Below, in pieces: positions 23,620 to 34,364 of a stretch of DNA of 64,000 nucleotides. The first letter of the stretch is position 1; each line of letters begins with the position of its first letter. The notes beneath the pieces are model-generated. The model saw nothing but the letters and a program-made list of their open reading frames with translations. It made no database searches and was not told the DNA's origin. Position numbers and translations under genes: made by a program. Origin of the DNA: Asterias rubens (lineage: Eukaryota > Echinodermata > Asteroidea > Forcipulatida > Asteriidae); contig NC_047066.1 of assembly GCF_902459465.1 (NCBI RefSeq), positions 2,046,001-2,110,000 on the forward strand. Direction: 5' to 3'.

Positions 23620-25713
23620 TTATGTTTGGACTATCTCTTCAGATTCTGGATTATTGGGACTCATGTTGTCCACAACTTCCTCAAGAAGATAAACTTCCTG
23701 AGGGATAGTTTTATCACCATCCAAAGTCTTCATATCGAAGCCTGGATTATCCATAGCAGACTCCTCTGGAATACCTTCGTCCTTGAATAAAATGGATCTT
23801 CTTGGGTCTGCATCTTGAAAAATTCTTGAGTCTCGTTTAAGCTGTACATTTATACTTTTGTGCTGCCCGATTTCTTGGTCTGTTTCTTTCATGTCCATTT
23901 TCCCCATTTTGGATGGAGTTAGTGCAATATAGCAGATGCCAAGTAGGGCAATCAAAGCCAAAACGGCCACACCGATAATGACAATGTAGAATGCAAGCGT
24001 CAGGGGAAGAGGTTGAAGAGTTGGTGGAGGTTCAAAAGTTGTCGTTAGAGGTTTAGGAGTTGTCGCAGCTTGATCCGTGATTGTGATTGGGAGCCCTGTA
24101 GAGGCTGGTCCAATTGACGTTATCGGTTTTGAGGTTCCGGTCGTCATAATCAGCTGGGTGGTAGATGGTGGTGGGGGCTCGCAAAGTGTAACGTTTACAG
24201 AATATTCTCCGATGTCGTTGGTTGCTAAGCAGGTAGCAATGATTAGAACCTCACAAGTGGTGATGTTTAAAATCACCAAAGTTTGGTTGTCGTTGGTCAA
24301 CAAGTGTTGAGATGCACTTAGAGGGGTGTTGAAGTTCCAGCTGTATGAAATATCGAAAGGAAAAGCGGACGACTCGCAAGAGAAAGCCTCGTAAGTCATA
24401 TTTTCATATGAGAATGTTCCATTGGTAATAGCCGCGTCACTCGGAATGTGCTGGATTAAAAGTGGTCCGATTACACAATAGTTTGGGAAGATTTTTCTGC
24501 CCGGTAGGAAACAGGTTACATTGATCCCAAAGTCATCCCTCATTGGCACAAATGTGTAGTTTGAATATTTGTAATTATTGGGTAAGTCACCAGTTGTTAT
24601 GTCGTCTGGGCTGATGGGTCCTTCATCACGGCTCCAGACTATGTCTGTTGCGTCGGCATGATCAAAGTAGCTTACACATTGAAACATTTGAGGAACTCCC
24701 TCTGTGAGGACGACTTGATTGTTCGGGTAGCAAACAGGGTTTGGTGGTGGAGGAGGCTCACAAAGTGTGTAGTTAGCAGCAGAGTTTCCGATGTCGTTAG
24801 AGGCGTGGCAGGTCGCTATGATTGGAAACTCACACAAAGTCACATTGAGAATGACCAAGGTCTGGTTGCCATTGATCAATGTTTGTTGAGATGAATCCAG
24901 AAATGTGTTAAAGCTCCAGGTATAAGAAATGTCAGTTGGAAAAGCTGAGGCACTACACAAAATGGCGTCATATGTGGAGTTGCTGTACGAGACATTTTGA
25001 TTGGTTAAAGAGATGCCAGTAGGAGGGTACTGGACACTCAAAGGTCCAACCGAACAATTAGATGTTTTTTCTCTAAAGATTGCATTACTTGATATGATAC
25101 AGTAAGCAGTCATCCCATTGTCATTTTTACTCGGCAGGAATGTGTAATTCGCAATACTCATACCGTTTTGATCACCAGTGCTGATTGGTTCCTGAACTGT
25201 CCCAGAATTCCGTTTCCATGTCAAGTCAACTGGCCGCTCTCCAGGCTCACTTTCACATTGAAAGGTGACTGGTTCTCCCTCTGTAATGACCACTGGCCCA
25301 TTACATATTGGATACATGTCATCTGGGAAGTAGTAGACAAGTATTTCAAGAGTTTCCCGTGACTCAGGATCTGAAAGTTCATCACTCTGATACACTCCAC
25401 AGCTGTAAGGTCCTGCATCTTGTACACGCATCAAATTTAAAATTGTCAACGTGGACAATGATCCAGTAGTTGTCACTCCATACTTTGCTGGGTCTGTACT
25501 TTCTCTTATTCTTTCTCTGAACATCCAACCAACTACTCTCCCATCTAGGTTTTCTACTTGACAAGTCATCTTGAGGCTGGCTCCCTCATACACCCCAACG
25601 AGACCCACGGCGTGAGAAGTATTTGCTGTCAACGTAATAATAGGATCTTCAGAATGACAACATGTTGCACTGAGTAATACCATCAGCAGGTACAGAGAAA
25701 AGTTGGAAGCCAT
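23620..25713 (-). CDS. Five-Ig-domain type I membrane protein, tail shortened (gene B)
   Basis: A 697-codon single-exon frame, closely similar to gene A through the signal peptide (1-20), Ig1, Ig2 and Ig3. It then has one copy of the two-Ig module (Ig4-5) instead of two. The Thr/Pro stalk is followed by a membrane helix at about 571-598 (LTLAFYIVIIGVAVLALIAL...). The tail keeps the juxtamembrane part missing from A (KETDQEIGQHKSINVQ...) and runs 99 residues to EEIVQT. It then stops at a TAA where genes A and C have a sense codon (CAA in A). The start matches gene A. The frame downstream of the stop is still open. Cell-surface recognition is inferred from architecture only. Confidence 0.87.
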   Translation of the reverse strand: MASNFSLYLLMVLLSATCCHSEDPIITLTANTSHAVGLVGVYEGASLKMTCQVENLDGRVVGWMFRERIRESTDPAKYGVTTTGSLSTLTILNLMRVQDAGPYSCGVYQSDELSDPESRETLEILVYYFPDDMYPICNGPVVITEGEPVTFQCESEPGERPVDLTWKRNSGTVQEPISTGDQNGMSIANYTFLPSKNDNGMTAYCIISSNAIFREKTSNCSVGPLSVQYPPTGISLTNQNVSYSNSTYDAILCSASAFPTDISYTWSFNTFLDSSQQTLINGNQTLVILNVTLCEFPIIATCHASNDIGNSAANYTLCEPPPPPNPVCYPNNQVVLTEGVPQMFQCVSYFDHADATDIVWSRDEGPISPDDITTGDLPNNYKYSNYTFVPMRDDFGINVTCFLPGRKIFPNYCVIGPLLIQHIPSDAAITNGTFSYENMTYEAFSCESSAFPFDISYSWNFNTPLSASQHLLTNDNQTLVILNITTCEVLIIATCLATNDIGEYSVNVTLCEPPPPSTTQLIMTTGTSKPITSIGPASTGLPITITDQAATTPKPLTTTFEPPPTLQPLPLTLAFYIVIIGVAVLALIALLGICYIALTPSKMGKMDMKETDQEIGQHKSINVQLKRDSRIFQDADPRRSILFKDEGIPEESAMDNPGFDMKTLDGDKTIPQEVYLLEEVVDNMSPNNPESEEIVQT

Positions 25714-26846
25714 TGTCGTAAATCCAAACGGACACCGTTTTTTTCCGAAGGATTTCTTCCACAGTGTTCTGATAAACCGTCAGATTTGACCTCAGAGTTG
25801 TAAGATGCGTCAGAAAATATCCCTAAGTTGTGTGAAGTTATACCCTGTAATCAGAGTCGCACAGTCTGACAATCCAATTCCAATCGAACCACCGATTATT
25901 AAATTTCGTCAGAAAGAACGTCAAAGTTGTGTGAAGTGATACTGTTGTAATTCGAAGCAAACCGAGTCGCACAGTCTGCAGTCACCAGCCTGTTTAGACC
26001 ACCGTCGCACTTGTTATTTTCAGTCATCCTAAGGTCATGGGTCGCTCCTAAGGTCATGGGTCAAATTATGGCTCACTGTGAGAGCTTTGGTTTTACATTT
26101 TTATGTTGGGGTTTTTTCTTTTGTGGAGCCTTTATATGGCGTTTTTATTGTCCCACTTTGTTTCGCTCTCTAGCAGTCATAGTATTTTGATTTGTCAAGA
26201 TTTGTTACTGATTTTAGAACTTTTTGAAAATATGTTTTTCTGACTTGACAAATTTTCTTGAACTTAAAGTTGTAAACTCTGATATGATGTTTCTTTATCT
26301 TTTATGGCAACCAGAACTTCTATGGACCTAGTCACATAAGGCAGCTTTTACAAGCACCTTGTAGGCAACCAACTGCTGTGCATGCTATGACCCCTTTATG
26401 TAGCACATCCACAACAATGATATGTAATGTGAACTTCTAAATGGAGTGAATTGCCAAACTGGAACTGGTTGCCTGTAAAATTACCTTGTGTGACATGACC
26501 CTTTATATTAAGGTTAATATTTCACAGAGAGTAGAAGTGATGTCCCACTGTGGGAAGATAGTAAGTGATGCTAGCTTGAATAAGGCCAAAATAAGGCCAA
26601 GGTTTTCCCTATAACTTTTTCAGTCACTATAGTCTGCATGACCAGCAGCCGATTTCACAAAACGCTATGATAAATCCTGTCTCGAGTAGTCCTAACTTAG
26701 GATTATTCTGAAGGTTTACATGTTACAGTGCCAGACTGGGACTCGTCCTTAAGTCCTAAGATTAGTCCTAAGTTATAGAGAGTTTGGTCTAATTGACAGC
26801 AGTTTGCTTATAAATCATTCTTCACTAGTTTTACACTAATCCGTTG
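25714..26846. other. 5' flank of gene B, duplicate of gene A's flank
   Basis: Near-identical to 18962-20226 apart from several deletions close to the start codon and the ~90-bp gap after 'cagtcatcct'. If the promoter lies here, A and B may be expressed differently because of these indels; that is inference. Confidence 0.5.
26648..26778. repeat. Palindromic 'cctaacttagga' element
   Basis: The unit-B copy of the element at 20028, with an 11-bp gap in the left half ('ctgtctcgagtagtcctaac'). Confidence 0.65.
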
Positions 26847-26924
26847 TCAGCTATTTCTTGAGTCCTTACTTTATACTCAAAAGGAAGACATTGCTTTTAG
26901 ATTGGGCCGGGCTTTGGGCTTTAG

Positions 26925-27085
26925 AAATGAATATGGTTAGAAAGATGTTTTAAAAGAAGAATATAATTGTTCTATCCACATAAATACCCCTTGAAATTGT
27001 GAGGCTTTTCTCAAGTTTTACTTTATGCATTATAGCACGGTTCTTCATTTTGTGGAAAATTTTGTTCCACAAAACGGCACAAAAA
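26925..27085. mobile_element. Hairpin element remnant (family 2)
   Basis: It retains 'atatggttagaaagatgttt', 'ccttgaaattgtgaggcttt' and a central inverted repeat 'cattttgtggaaa/ttccacaaaacgg'. A degraded relative of the element at 45397. Confidence 0.5.
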
Positions 27086-27302
27086 TCAGTTTCCTGAATT
27101 TATCATTATGTCTTTTATTGCTGAAGTAGTTCCAAAGGTACACAATGGAGTAACCATGAACTATATAAACAGCATGTTTATGCGCAGTTTTTTATCCAAA
27201 GAGTCTGTTTACCTATTGTAGATCCGCCATTATTCATGTTTTATTCAAACTTCCTTTGAGTTTGTGGCTACCAGTCGCCTCCTCAGGGTTTCCCCATTAT
27301 GT

Positions 27303-27560
27303 CTAGACGATTGAATGATTGAATTCAATCACAAAAAAGAAATCATGTCCGATAGATGTGTGAAGACTACTATGAGAGTTATTAGGGTCTACATGAAACA
27401 GACCAGGGATCCAATTGAATTCTATCACGAAATAGAACTCAGTTCCAATAGATGTGTGAAGAATACTTTGAGTGTTGTAAATGACATGTAGACCAGCGAT
27501 CTGATTGAATACAATCACAAAATTGTGCATTCTTGATGCTCCGTGGTGTAATCTAAGGCC
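27303..27560. repeat. Short diverged tandem repeat
   Basis: The phrase 'gattgaattcaatcacaaa...gatgtgtgaag' recurs about every 90 bp (27312, 27411, 27504) in diverged form ('attgaattctatcacgaaa', 'attgaatacaatcacaaaa'). It lies ahead of the first visible TMCO6-like exon. No function is apparent. Confidence 0.55.
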
Positions 27561-27751
27561 AATTAAGAGGCATAATTGATAAAGGAAACAAAACAAAAAG
27601 CCGTTAATGTAGACTGGCCTTTATATATCCAGCAAACCATGAAGTTACTTATTTGCCTCGAAGCAGAAAAGTAACCGCGACAAGTTTAATCAAATACATT
27701 CCATTTATTGGTCTTTAATAGCTTCATGTTTTTTGTTATGTTTTCTTTCAG

Positions 27752-27828
27752 TCCCCAGAGCCAAATGTTGTGCGGTCCGCTGCATTTGCCTTGTCAAACC
27801 TTGCTCGAGGCAAAGAGGCAAATATCAA
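27752..27828 (+). CDS. TMCO6: TMCO6-like, first visible exon
   Basis: Acceptor tttctttcag, donor gtaagt. It encodes SPEPNVVRSAAFALSNLARG..., an ARM helix-3 type sequence, in phase 0 and ending two bases into a codon. Confidence 0.82.
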
Positions 27829-30800
27829 GTAAGTTTACTTCACTCTTAGCAACAACAAAAAAAAAGCCAAAAGGGAATAATGTTGGACCACATGCTTTTT
27901 ATTAAAATTTTGGTAATTTGTTGACACAATGTAACATTATGTTACCTCGTTGTCGTTTGGGGGGGGGTACAATTTTGTTTTTGCATGGGTACTTTATAGA
28001 AGTCTGACCCATACCAAATGTGAACCCTTCTTTTAACAGGACAGATTGGGGGGAGCAAGGGGGAGACAGACATCAAGTTGGGGCCTTTCGCTGCATGAGC
28101 CTTTAACATGGATAATACTAGTCAATTTTATTTTGTTTAAATCTTATTCATGAGGTTTTGTTTACATTTAAATAAAATGTTTCTTTGATCTGTAACAATC
28201 TATAATAAACAATTTCAATATATATTTATTGACCAAACCAACAGCGGACGAGCCGCCAATTACAGGAAAGGATAATACATAATTAAAAATATTCATATAG
28301 CATATAGCCTTTATAAAAACAATCTGATATGTACAAAGTTAACAATTAAAATAGAATCATATTAGGAAAGAAAATTAAAGCATACATTGAAGATTAAATA
28401 TAAAATAAAATTGGGGGTGCTGTAATTTGTTTAAAGTGAGTCTTGGCCGAGTGCTGCCCTTCTTCTGCTGTAGCTCACTCTTGTTCTGTATTTGTTTTTC
28501 AAAGTCTCCTAAGATTTGTTGTTGTTGCTTATATTTTCCAATCCTGAATTCTAAATCTCTGTAATTGAATGAGAATTATTGCAATGTTCTTTTACTTGAG
28601 TGTTAAATGTTATATTTGGTTTCACCCTGACACCATTGCGTGTAAGCACTGTATACTTTTTTGAGTACTCTCGAGTACTCTCCTGAGTTCTGTGAAAAAA
28701 ATCACAGGGTTATTACTCTGGTGGGATGCGAACCCATGACCTTTTCCAATTGAACTTATCTTTTAAGAGGAATGTAAATTCCTACCTTCCGCTCCACTGA
28801 GTTTCTGCATGTCTATGTTTTCTTCCTTGTAGCCCTTAACCTAGAGTGGCTTTTAGCCTTGTTTTGGGTGACTTGCATAAAAAACATTTTAAAAAAAATC
28901 TTATTTAACTTGTTGTGTCATGTCTTATGTTCGTCTGTCCTTTTGTCTGCATGTATGTCTGTTTCTTTGTTTTATTTTTGTGCTTTTCACCAGCTTCTGC
29001 ATATTAAAACATTCCCATACTCTATTTATTACATTTATGTTTACTGTTACTGTAATTTTCGATATTTTTCATGGAATTATGGAAATAAATTTGTATTTGA
29101 ATTGAATTGAATTGATTGTGTTTAGGGCATTGATGGACGCAGGGATTGCTGAGCCGTTACTGCAGTTGTTACAGGTGAAGACTGATCAAGGCACAATGGC
29201 CGAAGCGGCTTGGACTCTTACCTACCTGACTGCAGGGTAGGTTTTTAAAGGTCCTTGCCTTCTCCTTTGATGTGAGTGGGAGGTTCAAATCCTGATCTGG
29301 TTGTTGAGGGTCTTTAGTGCTAACCCTTTGTGTGGATGTGCACCACTAGTTTAGCCGAGCAATTTTTCTGTTCTTAAATTTATTTATTTAAAAATTAGTT
29401 GAGCTAATTTTCATTGTCAGCACCTATCTGTTTTTAGATTAGATTCAATATCAACAGAATATAAAGTCAATAAAAATTGTTTCAAGTCATGGAACTCTAT
29501 AAGGAATATCTTTTCCTAACCAGTTCACAATCATGTCCCTTTGTTAACAGTGTTGTTAGAGTTATGAATAAAAATTTAAAATTTAAAATTTAAAATAACA
29601 AACATTTCTTTCTTGTTTTCAAATACTTTCCCATATGCATTTCTAGTTTTGTTCCCCCCAATTTCTTCATCTACTTCACTTGATAGATTTAACTGAAACA
29701 GAAATATCCTTATTTATTGACTGATGTTTTGTAAAACAAAGTCCTTACTGTAAACATTGTGGACAAAGTTTCAAAGTTTTGCAAGCTGCTTTCCACAGTG
29801 GAAGCTAACGACTTCACATTTCCACCCCAGCAGAGGCATATTTTGTTATGTTACAAACTCAAGAAGCTTTATTATCTGGGCCCAATTTCATAGAGCTGCT
29901 TAAGCACAAATAGTAGCTAAGCACAACAAGATTATGCTTACGAGAATAAGATGCCAACCAAAATGCCACCACAAATGTACTGTATGTGGCTGGTATCCTG
30001 CTCATTTTTGCTTAGCAGATTTCTTTTAAGCAATAATTTTGGCAGTGGACACTATTGGCAATTACTCAAAATAATTGTTAGCACAAAACCTTCCCTGGTA
30101 ACGAGTAATGGGGAGAGGTTGAAAGTATAAAACATTGTGAGAAACGGCCCCCTCTGAAGTAACGTAGTAAAGAAGTAATTTTCCACGAATTTGATTTTGA
30201 GACCTCAGATTTAGAATTGGAGGTCTCAAAATCAAGCATCTGAAAGCACACAACTTTGTGTGACAGAGGTGTTTTTTCTTTCATTATTATCTCGCAACTT
30301 CGACGACCAATTGAGCTCAAACAAACTTTCACAGGTTTGTTATTTTATGCAAATGTTGAGATACACTAAGTGAGAAGACTGGTCTTTGACAATTACCAAT
30401 AGTGTCCAGTGTCTTTAAGCAGCTCTATGGAATTGGGTCTAGTCTTGTAACTTGAGATAGTTGGTTTAAAGTACAAATATTATGTGCAAGACTTGCACAG
30501 TGTATCAGGGAAACCTGCCAAAGGAAAAGTCCTCCTGAAATACTAATCACTGATCATTTTCTTTGTAACCAGGGGAGAGTTTGAGCAAAGCTTCGTGTCA
30601 ATGGGACTCATTCCGAAACTTGTTGCAGCGATGGAAGTGCTATCGAAGCAGAAGCCCCATGACTCAGCGGTAGGTCAACAACATTCCTACATGTCATCAG
30701 CAGGCCTGGAATTACACGCAGCCCAACAGAGGCCAAGGCCTGTTGCCCCTAGTCTTGGCCTTGGTGCCCCTTTAAAAGTTTCCCATTGCCTTAAAGATTT

Positions 30801-33800
30801 TCCAATGGAAGTGCCCTTTGCAAAATGAAAATGACCTTGCCCTATCAAAGTTTAAATTCCAGGCAAGCTACAGTCTGAGAAATGTTATCAAAAAAGTAGT
30901 TATCATAATGTTTACTCCTAGCATAGTCCGCCGTGGCTACATGTGTACAATAAAAAATGTGTAAAGGCAGTGCTCAGGTGCACCGCTCAGGTCACACATA
31001 GCTCTCAGCCAAATGATAGATGATTCTCAGAAAGAGAAGCATGTGACATACATGCAAGATGTTGATTACTTTAAAAGAAGCTTTTTATACAATACCTTGT
31101 GTACATCAAAGGGCTTTATGATGGTAGAAGCAATGTTAGTATAGTTAACCCCTGCACAGTTTATCAATCGTGTATTCTTTATTCATTTTGGTTTTTACCC
31201 ATACATATACACCGACGTCTGTTAGAGCACTGTATACTCAGTACTTACCCAAGTTCTGTGAAAAAATCACAGGCATATTACTCGGGTGGGATTCGAACCC
31301 ACGACCTTTGCTATTCTAGAGCAGTGTCATACCAACTAGATGTATTCTTTGTTTGTACAAATGGTATACACCTAGGAACTTATCTTTGATAGTTTTTTTG
31401 AGACCAATTGATTTTTTTTTCTGTACCAGTTGATTGGCCTACCAGATGACCACGTTAAGAATTTTACTGATTTATAAAAATAAACTCTTAAAATAATTTG
31501 TTTTTGTCTCACAGGTACTTACACCTCTAATCCGTTGCCTTGGCAACATTTGCACTGGTCCAGAAAACATTGTTACCATGGCAACTGAAGATGGAACTCT
31601 TCTTCCCACCATTGGCCGTCTGCTTCAGTCCGACCATCGTCACATTAAGAAGGAAACTTTGTGGGCCGTTAGCAACATGACAGGTAGGCAGAAAAGACTC
31701 ACCCCAGTAAACAAATATTTACCAGTTAGGTTTAAAAAAAGAAGATAAATATGAAAACTGCTTATTTTCCCCTCCTATCTGCGCGACATCTAAATTGTCT
31801 GAATGAATTTACTCTTTCAAAAAACAACATGATATACTTAAAAAAAAAAAAAAGGCTATATAAGGGCACAAGGTGCCTAAGCACAACAAGTAACTAAGCA
31901 CAGCAGCATAATGCTTACCAGACTAAAAGGTTACCGGCCAAAATACCAACTCACATGTACAATTTGTGACTGGTATCCTGCTCATTTCAAATTTGTAAGC
32001 AATATTTTCTGCTCAAGCAGCTCTATATAATGGGGCCCAGTTTTTAGAGGAAAAAAAAATATTTTGAAGGAAAGTTAGTACCATGGCCACTTTAAACCTT
32101 GTCAATGCTTTATATGTATCTTTGTTTCAGAGGTGTTGAGTGTCTGTGAACAGATCATTACCCTAGGTCTGCTACCTAACATCATATCTTGCCTGGATAC
32201 GACCTTTGACATCAAGAGAGAGGTGAGTGGGGCTGCCCTCCACTTTCCCAACCCCATCATTAAATCATGTGTTCAGTAATATACCAAATAACAAAACTTA
32301 CAATGTGTACATTGTCAACTCTTAGAGTGCTAAATGCGCCTAGAATACAATACACACAACTTATCAAAAAGCTTACAAATACATACATGAAAATTATTAT
32401 GAAATTGCGATTATAATTGAAAAGGCTGTTTGAAAAGGCTGTAGACATGGAGTACAGTTTGAGTTGATTTAAAAGCACTAGATTAACTTGATGATTGTTT
32501 GGCAGTGGTAAAAAATTCACAAGCATGGAGCAGCTGTAGCAAATGTCCTGCATTCGCCCTCCCAACTTCTTTTTTGAACAAGGCTCGCTCAACAAGGATG
32601 AGTGGCTGAGGGAGAAAGAACGAGGCAAGAAAGTTTGCCACTGGCTAAACCTTTGAGGGCACAAAATTAAAGTAACAAAACAAATTTTTGGAAGAAACTC
32701 GCTCTGGAACAGGAAGCCAGTAAAACAAGTAAAGAGATTTTAAATCAGGTGTTTTGTGGGATGATCAACTTTTTATTGTCACGATATGTGCTGCAGCATT
32801 TTGAACCTTCTGTTGTCGATTAATTTGATTGTTAGGTTGCCAAAAAAGTAAAGAGGTTAACAGTTTCATTTATCTATTTTGTCTACCAAAAGTAGAGTAC
32901 AAAGTTTACAATGGTGTCAATTGTCATTTTCAATCTCAGTTCGGAATTAAATTTAAGTTGATTTGGAAACGGTAATTTTATTTCTGTAAAAGTAAATTTC
33001 TTTTAGTGAAATAGGGATGTAACACACTTAAGGGGACCTCAATATAGTTTTGGGTAATTTTGGTAAATTTGATGGTGAGTTCTATATAATTTGGCTACTT
33101 TTTGTAATTTCCCTCTACTTCAGGCAGTTGTGTGTCTGTGTAACCTAGCGTACCATGGTGCTACATTCTGTCAGCAGTTAATACAACATGGTGCGTTTCC
33201 AGGGGTCATCAGCATGCTGAAAGATGCTGATCCTGCGGCTGTGGGTTTGGTTCTGGGCTTCTCAGATATGATCCTCAAAAATAATGAAAACGTAAGTTCA
33301 ATAGTTCAGTTTATTTCCACTCACTCATTTAAAATGACAAAATATAACATAACAGGAGAACAAAATTAAAAGATTAAGTGGAGAGGACTCATCAATTTAA
33401 GTGGTCATGTGGGGTAGGTGTATGATCTAGAAAATGTAAGTGGTAGAAATTAGTTTGGGGAGTTGGTTGATTATTTATTGGCAAATTATGTCGATGGTAA
33501 TTTTTGTTAAAAAAAAAAAAGTGTATTTATAAGGTAGAAGTATGATGCTGAAAACATAAGTGGTAGAAATTGTTTGGGGAGTGGGGTGGTTATTTATAGG
33601 GAAATGACATTGTTGATAATTGCTTTTACTTTTTCAAGGAAAAGGAAATTTGTGGAGTAGGATTGAATAACTATATCGTTCCACTCACCTGCTTGCAATT
33701 GTGCATCCGTGACTACGGAGAAAAACAAGAGCAAGTGGTGATGAAAGATTTGAAGCTATCAGACAGACCTTGAATTTAACTCATATGTTGAAATTATGGT

Positions 33801-34175
33801 GGTTGAACATCAATTCAAATGATATAAGATTGCATTTTTTTTCTAAAAACGATATAATATCAAAAGTTTTGACTTAAGCCAATTTTACTTGCGACAGTTA
33901 CTGAATGTGTTTGTGAATGCAATTATTTTGATGTGATCTTGTAGGGGAAGCATTTGTTTGAGGAGCACGGTAGTTTAACTCTGCTGGAACCCCTGGAGTA
34001 TGATTATTATTATTATTATTTTGATGTGATCTTGTAGGGGAAGCATTTGTTTGAGGAGCACGGTGGTTTGACTCTTCTTGAACCCCTGGAGTATCACAAC
34101 AATCCAACCATTCACAGTCAGGTAGCGGAGTTCCTTGAGACTTACTTCTACCATGATGCGGACAAGGGCTCCTGA
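27752..34175 (+). CDS. TMCO6: TMCO6-like ARM-repeat (importin-alpha-related) protein, 3' seven exons
   Basis: Seven exons joined in phase give about 283 residues ending ...YHDADKGS: 27752-27828, 29126-29236, 30573-30669, 31515-31683, 32131-32222, 33124-33291 and 34038-34175. All junctions have AG acceptors and GT donors. The product is a run of armadillo repeats with the importin-alpha flavour: VVRSAAFALSNLARGKEANI, EAAWTLTYLTAG, PLIRCLGNICTG, KKETLWAVSNMT and EAVVCLCNLAYHG. TMCO6 is the metazoan importin-alpha relative that best fits this pattern; a divergent importin alpha is the alternative. The first exon seen begins in phase 0, so roughly the N-terminal 200 residues are missing and must lie upstream. 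I did not find them. The Ig genes on the opposite strand may therefore sit in an upstream intron. Human TMCO6 function is poorly defined. Confidence 0.8.
28620..28760 (-). repeat. tRNA-like short repeat (family R1) in TMCO6-like intron
   Basis: Shows 'gcgtgtaagcactgtatact', 'cacagggttattactctggt' and the B-box-like 'gggatgcgaaccc' on the complementary strand. Confidence 0.55.
29126..29236 (+). CDS. TMCO6: TMCO6-like, second visible exon
   Basis: Acceptor ttgtgtttag, donor gtaggt. It encodes ALMDAGIAEPLLQLLQVKTD... through EAAWTLTYLTA, a complete ARM repeat. Confidence 0.83.
29880..30440. repeat. 'gagctgcttaag' element carrying a nested family-1 MITE
   Basis: The host repeat starts 'gcccaatttcatagagctgc' and ends 'ttaagcagctctatggaatt(ggg)', its reverse complement. 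In between are the family hallmarks 'gtggctggtatcctgctcat' and 'tttgcttagcag'. The right arm is split by the reversed MITE at 30041-30415. Confidence 0.75.
30041..30415 (-). mobile_element. TTAA-flanked MITE (family 1), reversed, nested
   Basis: A reversed complete copy from 'ggcagtggacactattggca' to 'taccaatagtgtccagtgtc', with TTAA preserved on the right at the CTTTAAGC junction. It sits in the right arm of the host repeat. Confidence 0.82.
30573..30669 (+). CDS. TMCO6: TMCO6-like, third visible exon
   Basis: Acceptor tttgtaaccag, donor gtaggt. It encodes GEFEQSFVSMGLIPKLVAAM... and ends HDSA on a codon boundary. Confidence 0.82.
31190..31345 (-). repeat. tRNA-like short repeat (family R1) in TMCO6-like intron
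   Basis: The best-preserved R1 copy. On the minus strand it contains 'GGTCGTGGGTTCGAATCCCA' followed by 'CCCGAGTAATATGCCTGTGA'. The B box is intact but no tRNA cloverleaf can be completed. Confidence 0.65.
31515..31683 (+). CDS. TMCO6: TMCO6-like, fourth visible exon
   Basis: Acceptor tttgtctcacag, donor gtaggc. It encodes VLTPLIRCLGNICTGPENIV... to KKETLWAVSNMT, with the ETLWAVSNM phrase typical of importin-alpha ARM repeats. Confidence 0.85.
32131..32222 (+). CDS. TMCO6: TMCO6-like, fifth visible exon
   Basis: Acceptor ctttgtttcag, donor gtgagt. It encodes EVLSVCEQIITLGLLPNIIS... ending DIKRE on a codon boundary. Confidence 0.83.
33124..33291 (+). CDS. TMCO6: TMCO6-like, sixth visible exon
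   Basis: Acceptor ctctacttcag, donor gtaagt. It encodes AVVCLCNLAYHGATFCQQLI... to MILKNNEN in phase 0. Confidence 0.83.
33918..34010 (+). repeat. Partial duplication of the last TMCO6-like exon and its acceptor
   Basis: The stretch 'attttgatgtgatcttgtag|gggaagcatttgtttgagga...cccctggagtat' occurs twice, 93 bp apart (exon starts 33945 and 34038). The upstream copy carries its own AG acceptor but runs into a TTA repeat. Read from that acceptor the frame ends at a TAG at 34035-34037, inside the second acceptor. It is therefore a decoy or alternative 3' splice site giving a product that ends ...LEY plus a Tyr-rich stub. Confidence 0.85.
34038..34175 (+). CDS. TMCO6: TMCO6-like, terminal exon
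   Basis: Acceptor gatcttgtag. It encodes GKHLFEEHGGLTLLEPLEYH... through QVAEFLETYF and stops at TGA 34173-34175. The EHGGL...LEYHNN...FLETYF pattern corresponds to the last ARM repeat of importin-alpha proteins. Confidence 0.83.
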   Translation, partial: GKHLFEEHGGLTLLEPLEYHNNPTIHSQVAEFLETYFYHDADKGS

Positions 34176-34364
34176 TCTGTTGATTGATTTTATGATCGAT
34201 CTTCTTTAGTGAGACGATAAGTTGAGGATGGAGAAGTTTGGATCATGAAGGGAGGTAGCGAAAATTTTCCAACGATTAAGATTTTATTATGGTGAGACAA
34301 AACAACGGGATCTGGGTTAAAAAAATTGTATAATATAATTTGTTTTTATCCTTACACTGATAAT

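Larger units (their letters stand above)
21376..26846. repeat. Segmental duplication unit B (direct repeat of 14550-20226)
   Basis: It begins at the shared 'aaataaatattgactgcagg' and ends at 'ttttacactaatccgttg', after which the two copies diverge. The order is the same as in unit A: family-1 MITE, tRNA-like repeat, Ig gene, 5' flank and palindromic element. It carries a private 489-bp transposon insertion, one fewer 579-bp module, and a small tandem duplication 'tcctaaggtcatgggtc' near 26028-26063. Confidence 0.9.

Noticed and set aside
23231..23790. Plus-strand Ser-rich open frames opposite the acidic tails (also at 16009-16466 and 41867-42285 on the opposite strands)
   Set aside because: They are antisense shadows of the Asp/Glu-rich tail codons (GAT/GAA repeats read in reverse as Ser/Phe/Leu).
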